Assembly (NCBI GenBank): GCA_902624425.1
Contig: CACNXK010000006.1
Span: forward strand, 1-64,000
Direction of reading: 5' to 3'
DNA length: 64,000 nt
Source: an uncultured SAR86 cluster bacterium
Lineage (GTDB): Bacteria > Pseudomonadota > Gammaproteobacteria > Magnimaribacterales > D2472
In this document: positions 29,571 to 39,633 of the stretch, piece after piece
Numbering within the stretch: the first letter of the stretch is position 1
How the letters are laid out: each line of letters starts with the position of its first letter
Position numbers and translations under genes: made by a program
Notes under the pieces: model-generated
Databases searched by the model: none
Told to the model about the DNA's origin: nothing
Seen by the model: only the letters and a program-made list of their open reading frames with translations

Positions 29571-30149
29571 TTTGATAGTAAGATTTCTTAGAGCAATACC
29601 CCTGTGACTAATTTTATTTTTTATTAATGAACTAAGTTCAGCAAAAGACTCGCTGTATCCTTTAGGATAAAACATTGGATCATAACCAAATCCTTTATCC
29701 CCCCTTTCAAAAATTTTTACCTCACCATCAACTTTTCCATCACAAATAATAAAATCCTCCTTATCGTTTATTCCGACAGCAACAATGCAACAAAAAAAAT
29801 AAGCATAAGTTGATTCAAGTCTTCTTTTTTTAAGTTCAGATATAAGTTTTTTTCTGTTGTCTACATCTGTTGCATTTTCTCCAGCATACCTCGCTGAATA
29901 AAGACCTGGCTCACCATTGATTTCGGGAACAATCAATCCTGAATCATCACCAATTGATGGGAGATTTGTTTTAATAAATGCATTTTTTGCTTTAAGAACT
30001 GCATTCTCTTTAAAATTCTTACCTGTTTCATCAACATCAGAGACATTAAAATCAGATTGAGGAATGCACTCAAAATCTGGGAGAATCTTCTGAAATTCAC
30101 CAATCTTTCCCTCATTTGAAGAAGCTATAATTAATTTAATTTTTTTCAA
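29556..30149 (-). CDS. rdgB: XTP/dITP diphosphatase RdgB (HAM1 family)
   Basis: IIASSNEGKIGEFQKIL; DETGKNFKENAVLKAKNAF; GDDSGLIVPEINGEPGLYSARYAG; RGDKGFGYDPMFYPKGYSESFAEL. Confidence 0.95.
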   Translation of the reverse strand: MKKIKLIIASSNEGKIGEFQKILPDFECIPQSDFNVSDVDETGKNFKENAVLKAKNAFIKTNLPSIGDDSGLIVPEINGEPGLYSARYAGENATDVDNRKKLISELKKRRLESTYAYFFCCIVAVGINDKEDFIICDGKVDGEVKIFERGDKGFGYDPMFYPKGYSESFAELSSLIKNKISHRGIALRNLTIKLNST

Positions 30150-30166
30150 TTAAAAAATACCACTAA

Positions 30167-30688
30167 TCAAAGAATAGAAACTGCAAGTTTTGCAAGAAAA
30201 ACATTTATTGAATTTAAAAAGATAAATGCAAAAATAGGAGAGAAATCTAAGCCACCAATAGCCGGAATAAATTTTCTTATCGGATCAAGAATTTTGTTAG
30301 AAACCTCTTCGACAATCATCCACATATCATTTTCAGAGAACGGAGCAACCCAGCTTTTAATTACACCCGCAATGACAAAGTAAAAAAGTATTTTGAAAAA
30401 TACAATTAGAACTTCAAAAAAGCTTATTGAAATAAGGAGGATGTAACTGTAGCTAGAAACGTAACTTAAGAGTCCTAAAAACTTGAACACGATAGCAACA
30501 ATTAATCCTGATACTGACTTATTAAATCCCAAGAAGACTTTTGTAAATGGATCTACAATCTTTACGAATATTTGAACTATGGGATTGAAATAATTAACTT
30601 TAAATATAGAAAAAATAGAATAAATTACAGCAATAAACATCAGGCCCGTACTTACAAGCTCTAGGAAAGAAAATAAACTACTATTCAT
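30167..30688 (-). CDS. yggT: YggT family membrane protein
   Basis: Duplicated YggT pattern: FNPIVQIFVKIVDPFTKVF and VEEVSNKILDPIRKFIPAIGGLDFSPIFAFIFL. Confidence 0.88.
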   Translation of the reverse strand: MNSSLFSFLELVSTGLMFIAVIYSIFSIFKVNYFNPIVQIFVKIVDPFTKVFLGFNKSVSGLIVAIVFKFLGLLSYVSSYSYILLISISFFEVLIVFFKILFYFVIAGVIKSWVAPFSENDMWMIVEEVSNKILDPIRKFIPAIGGLDFSPIFAFIFLNSINVFLAKLAVSIL

Positions 30689-30704
30689 AATATTGAATTA
30701 TAAA

Positions 30705-31391
30705 TCAAAGCCTCGGACCAAAGAGGATTTCTCCAACTCGTATTAAGTTTGAGCCTTCTTTAATACATTCTTTGTAGTCGGATGAGGTTCCTAAAGACAA
30801 AATCTTAATATTTTTTTTCTTTGTTCTCAAATTATTAAATAATTCAACAGAATCATTTATTTCTTTTATATGTAAGGACTTATCTTGGTTGATATTTGGC
30901 ATAAACATTAAACCAGCAAGTTCTAAGTTAGCAAAATTATCTACAAAATTTACAAATTCTTCTACATCACAAGTAGAAATACCAGACTTAGAAACCTCAC
31001 CACTTATATTAACTTGAACCAATATCTTTTGCCTTTTATCTATTTTTTTTGACTCAAGGTCCATCTTTCTGACAACTTTTTCTCTATCAACTGAATGAAC
31101 AAGATAAGAATTTTTGACGATCAAACCTATTTTATTGCTTTGAATTGGGCCCATAAAATGCCATCTGATTTTTTCTGAATTAAGAGCTAAAGACTTTTCA
31201 TTCAGCTCTTGAGCATAATTCTCACCAAAGTCTCTTAGACCTAACTTATATAGACTTAATATATCTTCTAAGCTTTTTTTCTTCGAGACACCAACAATAT
31301 TTATTTTGTCTTTTTTAATACTATTTTCATCACAAAAAAGTCTCAGATCCTCATGAAAGTCCTCAAAAGATTTCGTCATATTTGAGTACAT
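30705..31391 (-). CDS. yggS: PLP homeostasis protein YggS/PLPBP
   Basis: INIVGVSKKKSLEDILSLYKLGLRDFGENYAQELNEK; WHFMGPIQSNK; VNISGEVSKSGIS; LSLGTSSDYKECIKEGSNLIRVGEILFG. Confidence 0.95.
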   Translation of the reverse strand: MYSNMTKSFEDFHEDLRLFCDENSIKKDKINIVGVSKKKSLEDILSLYKLGLRDFGENYAQELNEKSLALNSEKIRWHFMGPIQSNKIGLIVKNSYLVHSVDREKVVRKMDLESKKIDKRQKILVQVNISGEVSKSGISTCDVEEFVNFVDNFANLELAGLMFMPNINQDKSLHIKEINDSVELFNNLRTKKKNIKILSLGTSSDYKECIKEGSNLIRVGEILFGPRL

Positions 31392-31894
31392 CTTGTTCTC
31401 AAGAGGGGTAAAAAATCAGCTCTTATTAGAGTTTCCCTGGCATTGTTTGTTTCAGAAATGCTCTGCATGGGACCGACCATGACTCTAAATAAAACACCAT
31501 CATAATTTTTTGATGTTACTTCCTCCAAATATGGGGTAAATCCTAACTCTTCCATTTTATTTAAAGTTTCTTCAGCAAATATTTTTTTGCCATAGGTCTC
31601 AATCTGAAGGTAAGACTCACAAGTAGCTTCCTCATATATCTTCTCCAATTCAAGATATATATTTTCATCTCTAAGATCCTGTTCAAATGTAAAAGTTATG
31701 TCATTTTCTGTTTTTTCAACTGAATAAGCCTGCGATTCTGAATTAAAGAACAAGCCAGAGCCTAGAAGAAATACAATAGGAAATATCATCAATAGCAAAA
31801 TTAACTTAATAGGAACTGGAGATTTACCACTTCTTATATTTGAAATGCTCTTATTCTTTTTAGTACCTTTTTCTTGTTGAGCAAAATCTTTCAT
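31376..31894 (-). CDS. SPOR-domain membrane protein (FtsN-like)
   Basis: Short cytoplasmic N-term, one TM, SPOR-like C-term (YLQIETYGKKIFAEETLNKMEELGFTPYLEEV...LFRVMVGPMQSISETNNARETL); downstream of argS. Confidence 0.75.
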   Translation of the reverse strand: MKDFAQQEKGTKKNKSISNIRSGKSPVPIKLILLLMIFPIVFLLGSGLFFNSESQAYSVEKTENDITFTFEQDLRDENIYLELEKIYEEATCESYLQIETYGKKIFAEETLNKMEELGFTPYLEEVTSKNYDGVLFRVMVGPMQSISETNNARETLIRADFLPLLRTRCTQI

Positions 31895-33592
31895 TTACAT
31901 TACATCTAATGCCTTCACACCTAACAACTCTAAGCTGTCAGAAATTATTTCTTTAACAGCATGTGTGATTAAAAGGATAGCTTTTGTGTCAGACTCTGAC
32001 TTATCTAAGATCTTATTATCATTATAAAAATTATGAAAAACAGAAGCTAAATCTTTTAAATAAAAAATTAATAAGTGAGGCGCTAGATTACTGCATGTTT
32101 TTTCAAGAATATTTGGGTATTTAGAAATCTCATGAATTAGATTTGAGCAAATATTTATATGATCTTCGCTAACATCACCAATGTTAAAATCACTCAAGCC
32201 GGCCTTTGTTTCAAGAGAAGATATTCTCGCATGCGCATATTGAATGTAGTAATACATATTCTCTTTCTTACTTGAGACAGCTAAATCCAGATCAAAGTCT
32301 AAATGCTGATCAGTTTGCTTAGATAGGTAGTAAAATCTTGCTACATCTGAGCCAACATCACTCAATAAGTCCTCTAGTGAATAAAATTCACCGCTTCTAG
32401 TAGACATTTTTACAGGTGATCCATTCTTAATAAGATTGGCAAATTGTACTAATTTTACAAAAAGTTTATTCTTGTCATAACCCAACCCCTCCAGAGATGC
32501 TTCAACTCTCTTTATATATCCATGATGATCAGATCCCCAGACATTTATAATTTCGTCAAAACCCCTATCTAGCTTATCTTTATGATATGCAACATCAGAA
32601 GCAAAGTAAGTTTGCCTCCCGTCTGCCCTTATCAAAACTCTATCTTTGTCATCACCAAAATCAGAAGACTTAAACCAGATATTTCCATCTCGTTCATCGA
32701 TTAAATTATTTTGATTAAGCTGTTGAACAACAGAATTTATCTTTGAATTTTCTCCAAGAAGAGATGACTCTAAAAACCAATTATCGAAAGTTACACCAAA
32801 ATTCTTAAGGTCTTTTTCGATTGAGGAAAGAACTTGATCTAGTGATACTTTCTTAACTGAGCTCCAATCCTCCTCACTTGTAGTTTTTAGACGAGATATG
32901 ATTTCATCAATTTTTTTCTCCTGGTCTTCAGAAAGATCAGTCAAGATTTCATCAAGACCTAAAGTTACTTGTAATTTAACATCTTTCGCTATTTCGGTAA
33001 TATATTTACCTTTGTAGGCACTCTCAGGAAAAATACTATCTTCTATATTAAGTGCCCTAAGAAATACACTTGCTGTGAGAATATCTATTTGTCTGCCTGC
33101 GTCATTCACATAGTATTCTTTCTGAACTTGATGACCTTTTTTTTCAAGAAGTTTTGAGATTACGTCACCATAAATAGCGCCTCTTCCATGACCTACATGA
33201 AGAGGACCAGTTGGATTTGCAGATACAAATTCAACCTGAATTTTTTTAGCTTTTTTTACTTTACTGATTGTTTTCTTATTAAGGATATCTGAAATTATTT
33301 TTAGAATTCCGGAGTGATTAAGGAAAATATTAATAAATCCTGGACCAGCAACTTCAATAGATCTTATTAAATCAAGATCTTCCAACATATTACCAATTTC
33401 GACGCCAACTTCTCTTGGATTACTTTTAGTTATGTTCCCCAACATAAGAGCAATATTGCATGTAAGATCTCCTTTATCAGGACTATCTGGTATCTCTATT
33501 TGAAACTTTGAAGATACTGCTGAGACCTCTTCCTCTGAGAAATGCTCTTGTATATGATTTAGGATTTTTTCTTTAATTTCATCAGCTATCAT
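31895..33592 (-). CDS. argS: Arginyl-tRNA synthetase
   Basis: EFVSANPTGPLHVGHGRGAIYGDVISKLL (HIGH-like HVGH); SPVKMSTRSGEFYSLEDLL; YYIQYAHARISS. Confidence 0.97.
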   Translation of the reverse strand: MIADEIKEKILNHIQEHFSEEEVSAVSSKFQIEIPDSPDKGDLTCNIALMLGNITKSNPREVGVEIGNMLEDLDLIRSIEVAGPGFINIFLNHSGILKIISDILNKKTISKVKKAKKIQVEFVSANPTGPLHVGHGRGAIYGDVISKLLEKKGHQVQKEYYVNDAGRQIDILTASVFLRALNIEDSIFPESAYKGKYITEIAKDVKLQVTLGLDEILTDLSEDQEKKIDEIISRLKTTSEEDWSSVKKVSLDQVLSSIEKDLKNFGVTFDNWFLESSLLGENSKINSVVQQLNQNNLIDERDGNIWFKSSDFGDDKDRVLIRADGRQTYFASDVAYHKDKLDRGFDEIINVWGSDHHGYIKRVEASLEGLGYDKNKLFVKLVQFANLIKNGSPVKMSTRSGEFYSLEDLLSDVGSDVARFYYLSKQTDQHLDFDLDLAVSSKKENMYYYIQYAHARISSLETKAGLSDFNIGDVSEDHINICSNLIHEISKYPNILEKTCSNLAPHLLIFYLKDLASVFHNFYNDNKILDKSESDTKAILLITHAVKEIISDSLELLGVKALDVM

Positions 33593-34151
33593 TAGCTCTT
33601 CCTAAATATTCCGCTGAACGGGTATCTACTTTTACAACCTCGCCTTCTTCAACAAAAAGAGGTACTTGAATTGAAACACCTGTTTCAAGAAGTGCTGGTT
33701 TCTGAGCTCCAGATACTGTATCTCCCTTAACACCAGGTTCAGAAGTTTTAATTCTTAAATTTACAATCTTCGGAACATTTATTGCTATAGCTGAATTATT
33801 CCATAGCACTATTTCACAAAGCTCTTCGCCAATAAGCCACTTTCTAGCATCAGTCATTATCTTTTCATCTAGTTCGATTTGTTCATAGGAGCTGTTATCC
33901 ATAAAGTACCATTTTGCTTCATCCTTGTATAAAAATGCCATCTCTTTCACAGTAACGTCAGCAAGTTCAACACTTTCGTTAGATTTGAAAGTTTTTTCAA
34001 TAACATTTCCAGTTAACAAATTTCTGTATTTAATTCTTACAACTGCTTGTCCTTTACCTGGCTTATGGAATTCATGACTTAGTATTGAGCAAGGCGCCCC
34101 ATCAAGAAGTATTTTAGTTCCTGACCTAAATTGATTGGTTGGTATTTTCAT
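33582..34151 (-). CDS. efp: Elongation factor P
   Basis: FRSGTKILLDGAPCSILSHEFHKPGKGQAVVRIKYRNLLTGNVIEKTFKSNESVELADV; C-term GDTVSGAQKPALLETGVSIQVPLFVEEGEVVKVDTRSAEYLGR. Confidence 0.96.
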   Translation of the reverse strand: MKIPTNQFRSGTKILLDGAPCSILSHEFHKPGKGQAVVRIKYRNLLTGNVIEKTFKSNESVELADVTVKEMAFLYKDEAKWYFMDNSSYEQIELDEKIMTDARKWLIGEELCEIVLWNNSAIAINVPKIVNLRIKTSEPGVKGDTVSGAQKPALLETGVSIQVPLFVEEGEVVKVDTRSAEYLGRANDS

Positions 34152-34192
34152 GGTTTACAATATATTTACTCATTTTAATTGGGAGTCATTAA

Positions 34193-35995
34193 ATGAACAA
34201 ATTCTTTATTTACACTTTTACAATCCTATTACTTCAGGGATGTGCAAATGAAACTAAACTGACAGAACAAGATGCAATCCTTTTCCTAGAAGAGATGGAG
34301 GAATTTAGTTCTGAAGAAGGACCAATAGCAAGCTCAGCTTATTGGATTTCCTCTAACTTCATTACTTATGACTCACAAAAAGTTGTTGCAGACTATAGCA
34401 AGCGCTACAGTCTTTTGTCTGTTGAGAATGCAAGAAGGGCAGCTGAATTCGATGATATTGATGTATCAGCTGATATAAGAAGAAAACTAAATTTTGTTAA
34501 AAGTGGTTTTGTTATGCCTTCACCCCTGGATGATGATCTTGCAACTGAAATAGCAAACTTAAAAGCAGAACTTTCTGCTATGTATGGAAGTGGGAGGCAC
34601 TGTTTTGATGATGGAAGCTGTTATGATCTCGAGGCATTTGAGCAAATCATTGATAATTCAAGGGATCCGAATGACTTACTTATGGCTTGGTCTGGGTGGA
34701 GAGAGATTGGAAAGCCAATGAAAGAAAAATACTTAAGAATGGTCGAGATAGGAGAGATGGGCTCTAAAGATCTTGGCTTTGATGGACTCAGCGACCTGTG
34801 GTTCAGCAAATATGATATGAGTTCGGCTGAATTTTTATCCGATGTAGATAGGGTTTGGGAGGAGGTTAAACCCCTTTATGATGCGCTTCATTGTCATGTA
34901 AGAGGAGAGCTAAATGAGTTTTATGGAGATGAAGTCGTGAAAAATGATGGGATGATACCTGCTCATATTTTAGGAAATATGTGGGCACAATCCTGGAGTA
35001 ATATATACGACTTAGTTTACAAACCTTCGTCAGTAGACGCCTCAATTAATCTTACTCAAATTATCCAAGAGGAAAATCTTTCTGAAATTGATATGGTTAG
35101 AGTTGCTGAGGACTTTTTTGTTTCTTTAGGATTCGAGAGATTGGCAGATACATTTTGGGAAAGATCTCTTTTTGTGAAGCCTAGAGATAGAGATGTGACC
35201 TGTCATGCTTCCGCATGGAATCTTGATTCTGAGGAGGACCTAAGAATTAAAATGTGCATCCAAAAAAATGAAGAGGACTTCGTTACAATTCATCATGAGC
35301 TTGGACACATTTTTTACTATCAAGCCTATAATCATCTGCCATCAATATATGAAAGCGGTGCAAATGACGGCTTTCATGAAGCAGTTGGAGATTTGTTATC
35401 CCTATCAATAACGCCTGCGTATTTGAAAGAACTTGGTTATATAAATGAAGAGCAATATTTAGATGCAATTTCTGATCCAATATCTCTTTTAATGAAACAA
35501 GCTCTTGAGGGAATCGTTGTTATACCTTGGACTTTAATTCTTGATAAATGGAGATCACAAGTTTTTTCAGGTTCTGTAGAGGCTGATCAGTTAAATGATC
35601 TTTGGTGGGAATTAAGAGAGTCTTATCAGGGCGTTGAGTCACCAATTGATAGGGATATCGATGCTTTTGATCCAGGGGCTAAATATCATATTCCTGGAAA
35701 TACACCATATACAAGATATTATTTAGCAAGAATAATGCAATATCAGTTTCACGAGTCGCTTTGTAATGATATCGGATTTGATGGACCTCTTCATGAATGC
35801 ACAATTTATAATAATCCTGAAGCAGGAGAAAAACTAAAATCAATGTTAGCTCTTGGCAGTAGCGTTCCATGGCAAGATGCTTTTGAAGAACTTACTGGCG
35901 TGAGAGAATTAAGTGGCGAATCTATAATTAATTATTATTCACCACTTAAAGATTGGCTAGATGAAAAAAATAAAGGAAGACAGTGTGGGTGGTAA
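34193..35995 (+). CDS. M2 family (angiotensin-converting enzyme-like) peptidase, lipoprotein
   Basis: Lipobox LLLQGC; TIHHELGHIFYYQAY (HExxH) with downstream GANDGFHEAVGDLLSLS; FHESLC. Confidence 0.93.
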   Translation: MNKFFIYTFTILLLQGCANETKLTEQDAILFLEEMEEFSSEEGPIASSAYWISSNFITYDSQKVVADYSKRYSLLSVENARRAAEFDDIDVSADIRRKLNFVKSGFVMPSPLDDDLATEIANLKAELSAMYGSGRHCFDDGSCYDLEAFEQIIDNSRDPNDLLMAWSGWREIGKPMKEKYLRMVEIGEMGSKDLGFDGLSDLWFSKYDMSSAEFLSDVDRVWEEVKPLYDALHCHVRGELNEFYGDEVVKNDGMIPAHILGNMWAQSWSNIYDLVYKPSSVDASINLTQIIQEENLSEIDMVRVAEDFFVSLGFERLADTFWERSLFVKPRDRDVTCHASAWNLDSEEDLRIKMCIQKNEEDFVTIHHELGHIFYYQAYNHLPSIYESGANDGFHEAVGDLLSLSITPAYLKELGYINEEQYLDAISDPISLLMKQALEGIVVIPWTLILDKWRSQVFSGSVEADQLNDLWWELRESYQGVESPIDRDIDAFDPGAKYHIPGNTPYTRYYLARIMQYQFHESLCNDIGFDGPLHECTIYNNPEAGEKLKSMLALGSSVPWQDAFEELTGVRELSGESIINYYSPLKDWLDEKNKGRQCGW

Positions 35996-35999
35996 AACT

Positions 36000-36854
36000 A
36001 TGAAAGAGAAACCAAAAAACATAATAATTAACTTAGCTATTTCACTAGGTGTGATTTTTGCAACCGTTGCATTTGCAGGGCTTTCAGGTTCCGACTTGGT
36101 TATTAAAACAGCTTGGTATATTTTAATAATTCACTGGGTTGCTTTCGTGCCAGCATTAATTTTTAAAACTGAAAAGTTTTATGATTTGACAGGATCAATA
36201 TGTTACGCATTTGCATCTATATTTGTCTACTACCAGACATATGGAACAGCATTCTCGCTCAGCTTACTTATTTCAATGGCGGTTTTAATTTGGACTCTAA
36301 GACTCGGTAGTTTTTTATTAAAAAGAGTTTTAGATGCGGGAGAGGATAAGAGATTTAGAACCATAAAAAATAGCCCAACACAGTTTTTTATGACATTTAA
36401 CTTATCTGCATTGTGGGTAGTGATATGTTCATTGTGTGCATTAACAGCAGTTTCAAACGGCGTTTTAAATGTAGAACCAGTTTTTTACTTAGGACTCTTA
36501 ACTTTTATTATTGGCTTCTCAATTGAGGTTATAGCCGATAATCAAAAAACAGCGTTTAGATCAATTCCTGAGAATTCAAACAAATTTATCACTACAGGAC
36601 TTTGGTCTGTTTCTAGGCACCCCAATTACTTTGGTGAAGTTGTCCTCTGGATGGGCATTGCAATAATGTCTCTTCCTTATTTAGAAGGCTTGCAATATTG
36701 GACATTAATATCGCCAATATTTTCATTTACATTAATCTATTTTGTTAGTGGTGTGAGAATGCTCGAGGCAAGGGCTAATGTTAAATGGGGAGAGAATACG
36801 GAGTATCAGAAATATGTTGAAAAAACACCTGTATTTTTCCCTAAAATATTTTAG
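36000..36854 (+). CDS. DUF1295 / steroid 5-alpha-reductase-like membrane protein
   Basis: C-terminal FITTGLWSVSRHPNYFGEVVLWMGIA; start ATG at 36000 preferred over 35961 (less overlap). Confidence 0.88.
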   Translation: MKEKPKNIIINLAISLGVIFATVAFAGLSGSDLVIKTAWYILIIHWVAFVPALIFKTEKFYDLTGSICYAFASIFVYYQTYGTAFSLSLLISMAVLIWTLRLGSFLLKRVLDAGEDKRFRTIKNSPTQFFMTFNLSALWVVICSLCALTAVSNGVLNVEPVFYLGLLTFIIGFSIEVIADNQKTAFRSIPENSNKFITTGLWSVSRHPNYFGEVVLWMGIAIMSLPYLEGLQYWTLISPIFSFTLIYFVSGVRMLEARANVKWGENTEYQKYVEKTPVFFPKIF

Positions 36855-36895
36855 ATTTTTATTCAACAACTTAAGCGAGACTTTGAAATTTTTTT

Positions 36896-36923
36896 TTGAG
36901 GTTTTTGTATCAATTGTTAGAAT
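36896..36923 (+). promoter_or_regulatory. Predicted sigma70-like promoter of the TonB-system operon
   Basis: TTGAGG (36896-36901), 16-nt spacer, TAGAAT (36918-36923), ATG at 36955, within one of the few ~100-nt intergenic gaps. Confidence 0.4.
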
Positions 36924-36954
36924 ACTAAGACACCACTTTTGAGGGGATCATGTT

Positions 36955-37710
36955 ATGTTGATAAATAAACTTACCTTGTCGTTTTTCTTTTTGGTAAGTA
37001 CATCTTTTTTGAATGCCAGTGATATGGAATCTGTTCTTGAGGTTGGGAGAGAAAATTCCAGTCTTAGCGCTGTTTCACAAGAAAAAATTGATGGTACTGA
37101 AAAACAAACTGACAAAATTGTAAATGAATACAAAGTTGTAGCTAAGCAGGTCGAAGGATTAAAGCTATATAATGAACAAAAAAGAATTCAAATTCAGGCA
37201 CAGCTTGATCTTATGGATAAACTTGATGAACAACTTGTTCAAGTTGTGGTTATGCAAAGACAGATTCCACCTCTAGCTCAAAGAATGCTTGAAGGCCTTG
37301 AACAATTTGTTTCTTTGGATACTCCGTTTTATATTGACGAGAGATTGGAAAGAATTGATATTGTAAGAAGCTCATTGTCAAATCCAAAAATTACTGCATC
37401 AGAGCAGGTAAGGCAAATCCTTGAGGCTTATAACATTGAAGCAGAGTATGGCAGAAAGATTTCTTCGTATGAAGATACAATTGTTATTGATGGAAAAGAG
37501 ATGGTGGTTAATGTTCTCGTAGTTGGAAGGATAGGCATGTTCTATCAAACTAAGGATGAGCAACAAAGCGGTTTCTGGAATAACGAAACGAATGATTGGG
37601 AAGAGGTTTCAGGCTATAGAACAGCCATTAGAGATGGTATAAGAATGGCCAAGAAACTAGCTCCTACCGATATGCTCTTGCTACCTGTTGTTAAAGGGGG
37701 TGTAAGATGA
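36955..37710 (+). CDS. DUF3450 family periplasmic protein (TonB-system associated)
   Basis: Signal peptide; coiled-coil; QIPPLAQRMLEGLEQFVSLDTPFYIDERLERI; first gene of a TtpC/ExbB/ExbD/TonB operon. Confidence 0.85.
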   Translation: MLINKLTLSFFFLVSTSFLNASDMESVLEVGRENSSLSAVSQEKIDGTEKQTDKIVNEYKVVAKQVEGLKLYNEQKRIQIQAQLDLMDKLDEQLVQVVVMQRQIPPLAQRMLEGLEQFVSLDTPFYIDERLERIDIVRSSLSNPKITASEQVRQILEAYNIEAEYGRKISSYEDTIVIDGKEMVVNVLVVGRIGMFYQTKDEQQSGFWNNETNDWEEVSGYRTAIRDGIRMAKKLAPTDMLLLPVVKGGVR

Positions 37711-39095
37711 GATACCTAAAAATCTATCTATTTGCACTTTTAATAAGCAGTAATCAAGTATTAATTGCTCAAGAGGAAGCTCCTGATGGAGAAGCCCCTT
37801 CAACTGTTCAACAACTTCTTGAGTTGGTCAAGGAAGGCCAAGTCAGGGAGCAATCAGAGAATGCAGTAAGAGAAGCTGAATTTTTAGCCAATAAGAATAA
37901 ACAGGCTTCTATACTCGCAGCTGAAAAAAGAGAGCTTGCAAGGCAAGAGAGAATTGCTGATCAGCTTGAAGCAGAATATAAAAAGAATGAAGAAATTCTT
38001 AGAGTTAAAGAGGAAGCTTATAAGAAAGAGCTTGGTTCACTTGTAGAATTGTTTGGACATCTGCAAAGCGCATCTGGTGAAGCAGCTGTTCAATTTGCCG
38101 GCTCTTTATCGTCAGCACAATTTGGCACTGAGAGAGTTACTTTCTTAAATGATCTAACAGCTAAAATGTCTGAAACAACAGAGCTGCCAACAATCAGAGA
38201 AATTGAAGGCCTCTGGTATGAACTTCAAAGAGAAATGGTTGCTGGCGGAGAGATTGCATCTTTCGCTGCAAGTGTTATCGATGTGGATGGCGAAACTTCA
38301 GATTGTAATGTAGTTCGGGTTGGCCTTTTTAATGCTGTTTGCGATGGCAAGTATTTAGAATTTGCTGCTTCCAAAGGTCAATATGCATTCTTACCGAGAC
38401 AGCCAGAGGGCAGATATACAAGAACTGCAAACAATATTGCATCTGCTGTAGCAGGTGAGCAAGTAACATTTGGAATAGATCCTACTGGTCCAACAGGTGG
38501 AAGTCTTCTTGCAAACTTAATTCAAACGCCGAGCCTAACTGAGAGATTGGCTCAGGGTAGAGAAATTGGGTATGCGATTGTTATCGTAGGTCTTTTAGGA
38601 ACTCTCTTAGCACTGTATAAATTATATTTCTTATATATGACCGGTAGAGCTGTAAGAAAACAATCTCAATCAAAAGCTCTTAACTCCCAAAATCCACTTG
38701 GAAGAGTTTTAAAAGTTGGTGAGGAGCATTTCTCAAAAGATATTGATACTTTAGAGCTCAAATTGGCGGAGGCTATTATGGCTGAAAGACCCGATATTGA
38801 AAGATATATAGGTGTTGTTAAGATCATTTCAGTTGTTGCACCCTTAGCAGGATTGCTCGGAACAGTTACAGGTATGATTGTGACATTCCAGCAAATCACT
38901 CTTTATGGAACGGGTGATCCAAAACTTATGGCAGGCGGTATTTCACAGGCTCTTGTAACAACAGTTCTGGGACTTCTCGTAGCTATTCCAACAACTCTAC
39001 TGCACTCATTTGCAAACTCATCTGCAAGAGAAATTGTTGGAGTTCTTGAGGAACAAAGTACTGGGATATTAGCAGAAAGGGCTGAAAGTAAATAA
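37707..39095 (+). CDS. MotA/TolQ/ExbB family protein with long periplasmic N-terminus (TtpC-like)
   Basis: Signal peptide, coiled-coil N-term, C-terminal ERYIGVVKIISVVAPLAGLLGTVTGMIVTFQQITLYGTGDPKLMAGGISQALVTTVLGLLVAIPTTLLHSF. Confidence 0.9.
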   Translation: MRYLKIYLFALLISSNQVLIAQEEAPDGEAPSTVQQLLELVKEGQVREQSENAVREAEFLANKNKQASILAAEKRELARQERIADQLEAEYKKNEEILRVKEEAYKKELGSLVELFGHLQSASGEAAVQFAGSLSSAQFGTERVTFLNDLTAKMSETTELPTIREIEGLWYELQREMVAGGEIASFAASVIDVDGETSDCNVVRVGLFNAVCDGKYLEFAASKGQYAFLPRQPEGRYTRTANNIASAVAGEQVTFGIDPTGPTGGSLLANLIQTPSLTERLAQGREIGYAIVIVGLLGTLLALYKLYFLYMTGRAVRKQSQSKALNSQNPLGRVLKVGEEHFSKDIDTLELKLAEAIMAERPDIERYIGVVKIISVVAPLAGLLGTVTGMIVTFQQITLYGTGDPKLMAGGISQALVTTVLGLLVAIPTTLLHSFANSSAREIVGVLEEQSTGILAERAESK

Positions 39096-39622
39096 TGATT
39101 TTCGCTATAACTGAATCTTTCATTTCCATCAGAGACTTTATGGAAGCTGGTGGAAGTGTTCTTTGGTTGATAGCGCTGTTAGTTCTCTTGATGTGGGGAC
39201 TAATATTTGAGAGGATTTATTACCTTTCTCATGGCCACAATGTTTTTCTTGATTCCCTTGTTTCTAAATGGGATTCAAGAGAAGATAAAACATCCTGGCA
39301 CGCCTTACAAATAAGAGATAAATTTTTAGCGGAAGCAAAAGCTTCTATTAATAGAAATACAACACTAATAAAAACATGTATTGCACTTGCTCCACTCTTT
39401 GGCCTTCTTGGCACAGTTACTGGAATGATTGAGGTATTTCAAGTTATGGCTTTCAGTGGAGGCGGAGACGCGAGAGCAATGGCAGGAGGAGTTTCGAAAG
39501 CAACTCTTCCAACAATGGCGGGTATGGTTGTATCACTATCAGGAATTTTTGCAATGATTTATATTTCTAGTGTAAGCGAAAGACATACAGGGATCCTTGA
39601 AGAAAGAATTAAACGAGTTTAG
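39095..39622 (+). CDS. exbB: ExbB family proton channel protein
   Basis: ALAPLFGLLGTVTGMIEVFQVMAFSGGGDARAMAGGVSKATLPTMAGMVVSLSGIFAMIYI. Confidence 0.92.
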   Translation: MIFAITESFISIRDFMEAGGSVLWLIALLVLLMWGLIFERIYYLSHGHNVFLDSLVSKWDSREDKTSWHALQIRDKFLAEAKASINRNTTLIKTCIALAPLFGLLGTVTGMIEVFQVMAFSGGGDARAMAGGVSKATLPTMAGMVVSLSGIFAMIYISSVSERHTGILEERIKRV

Positions 39623-39633
39623 GAGATTTTAAA

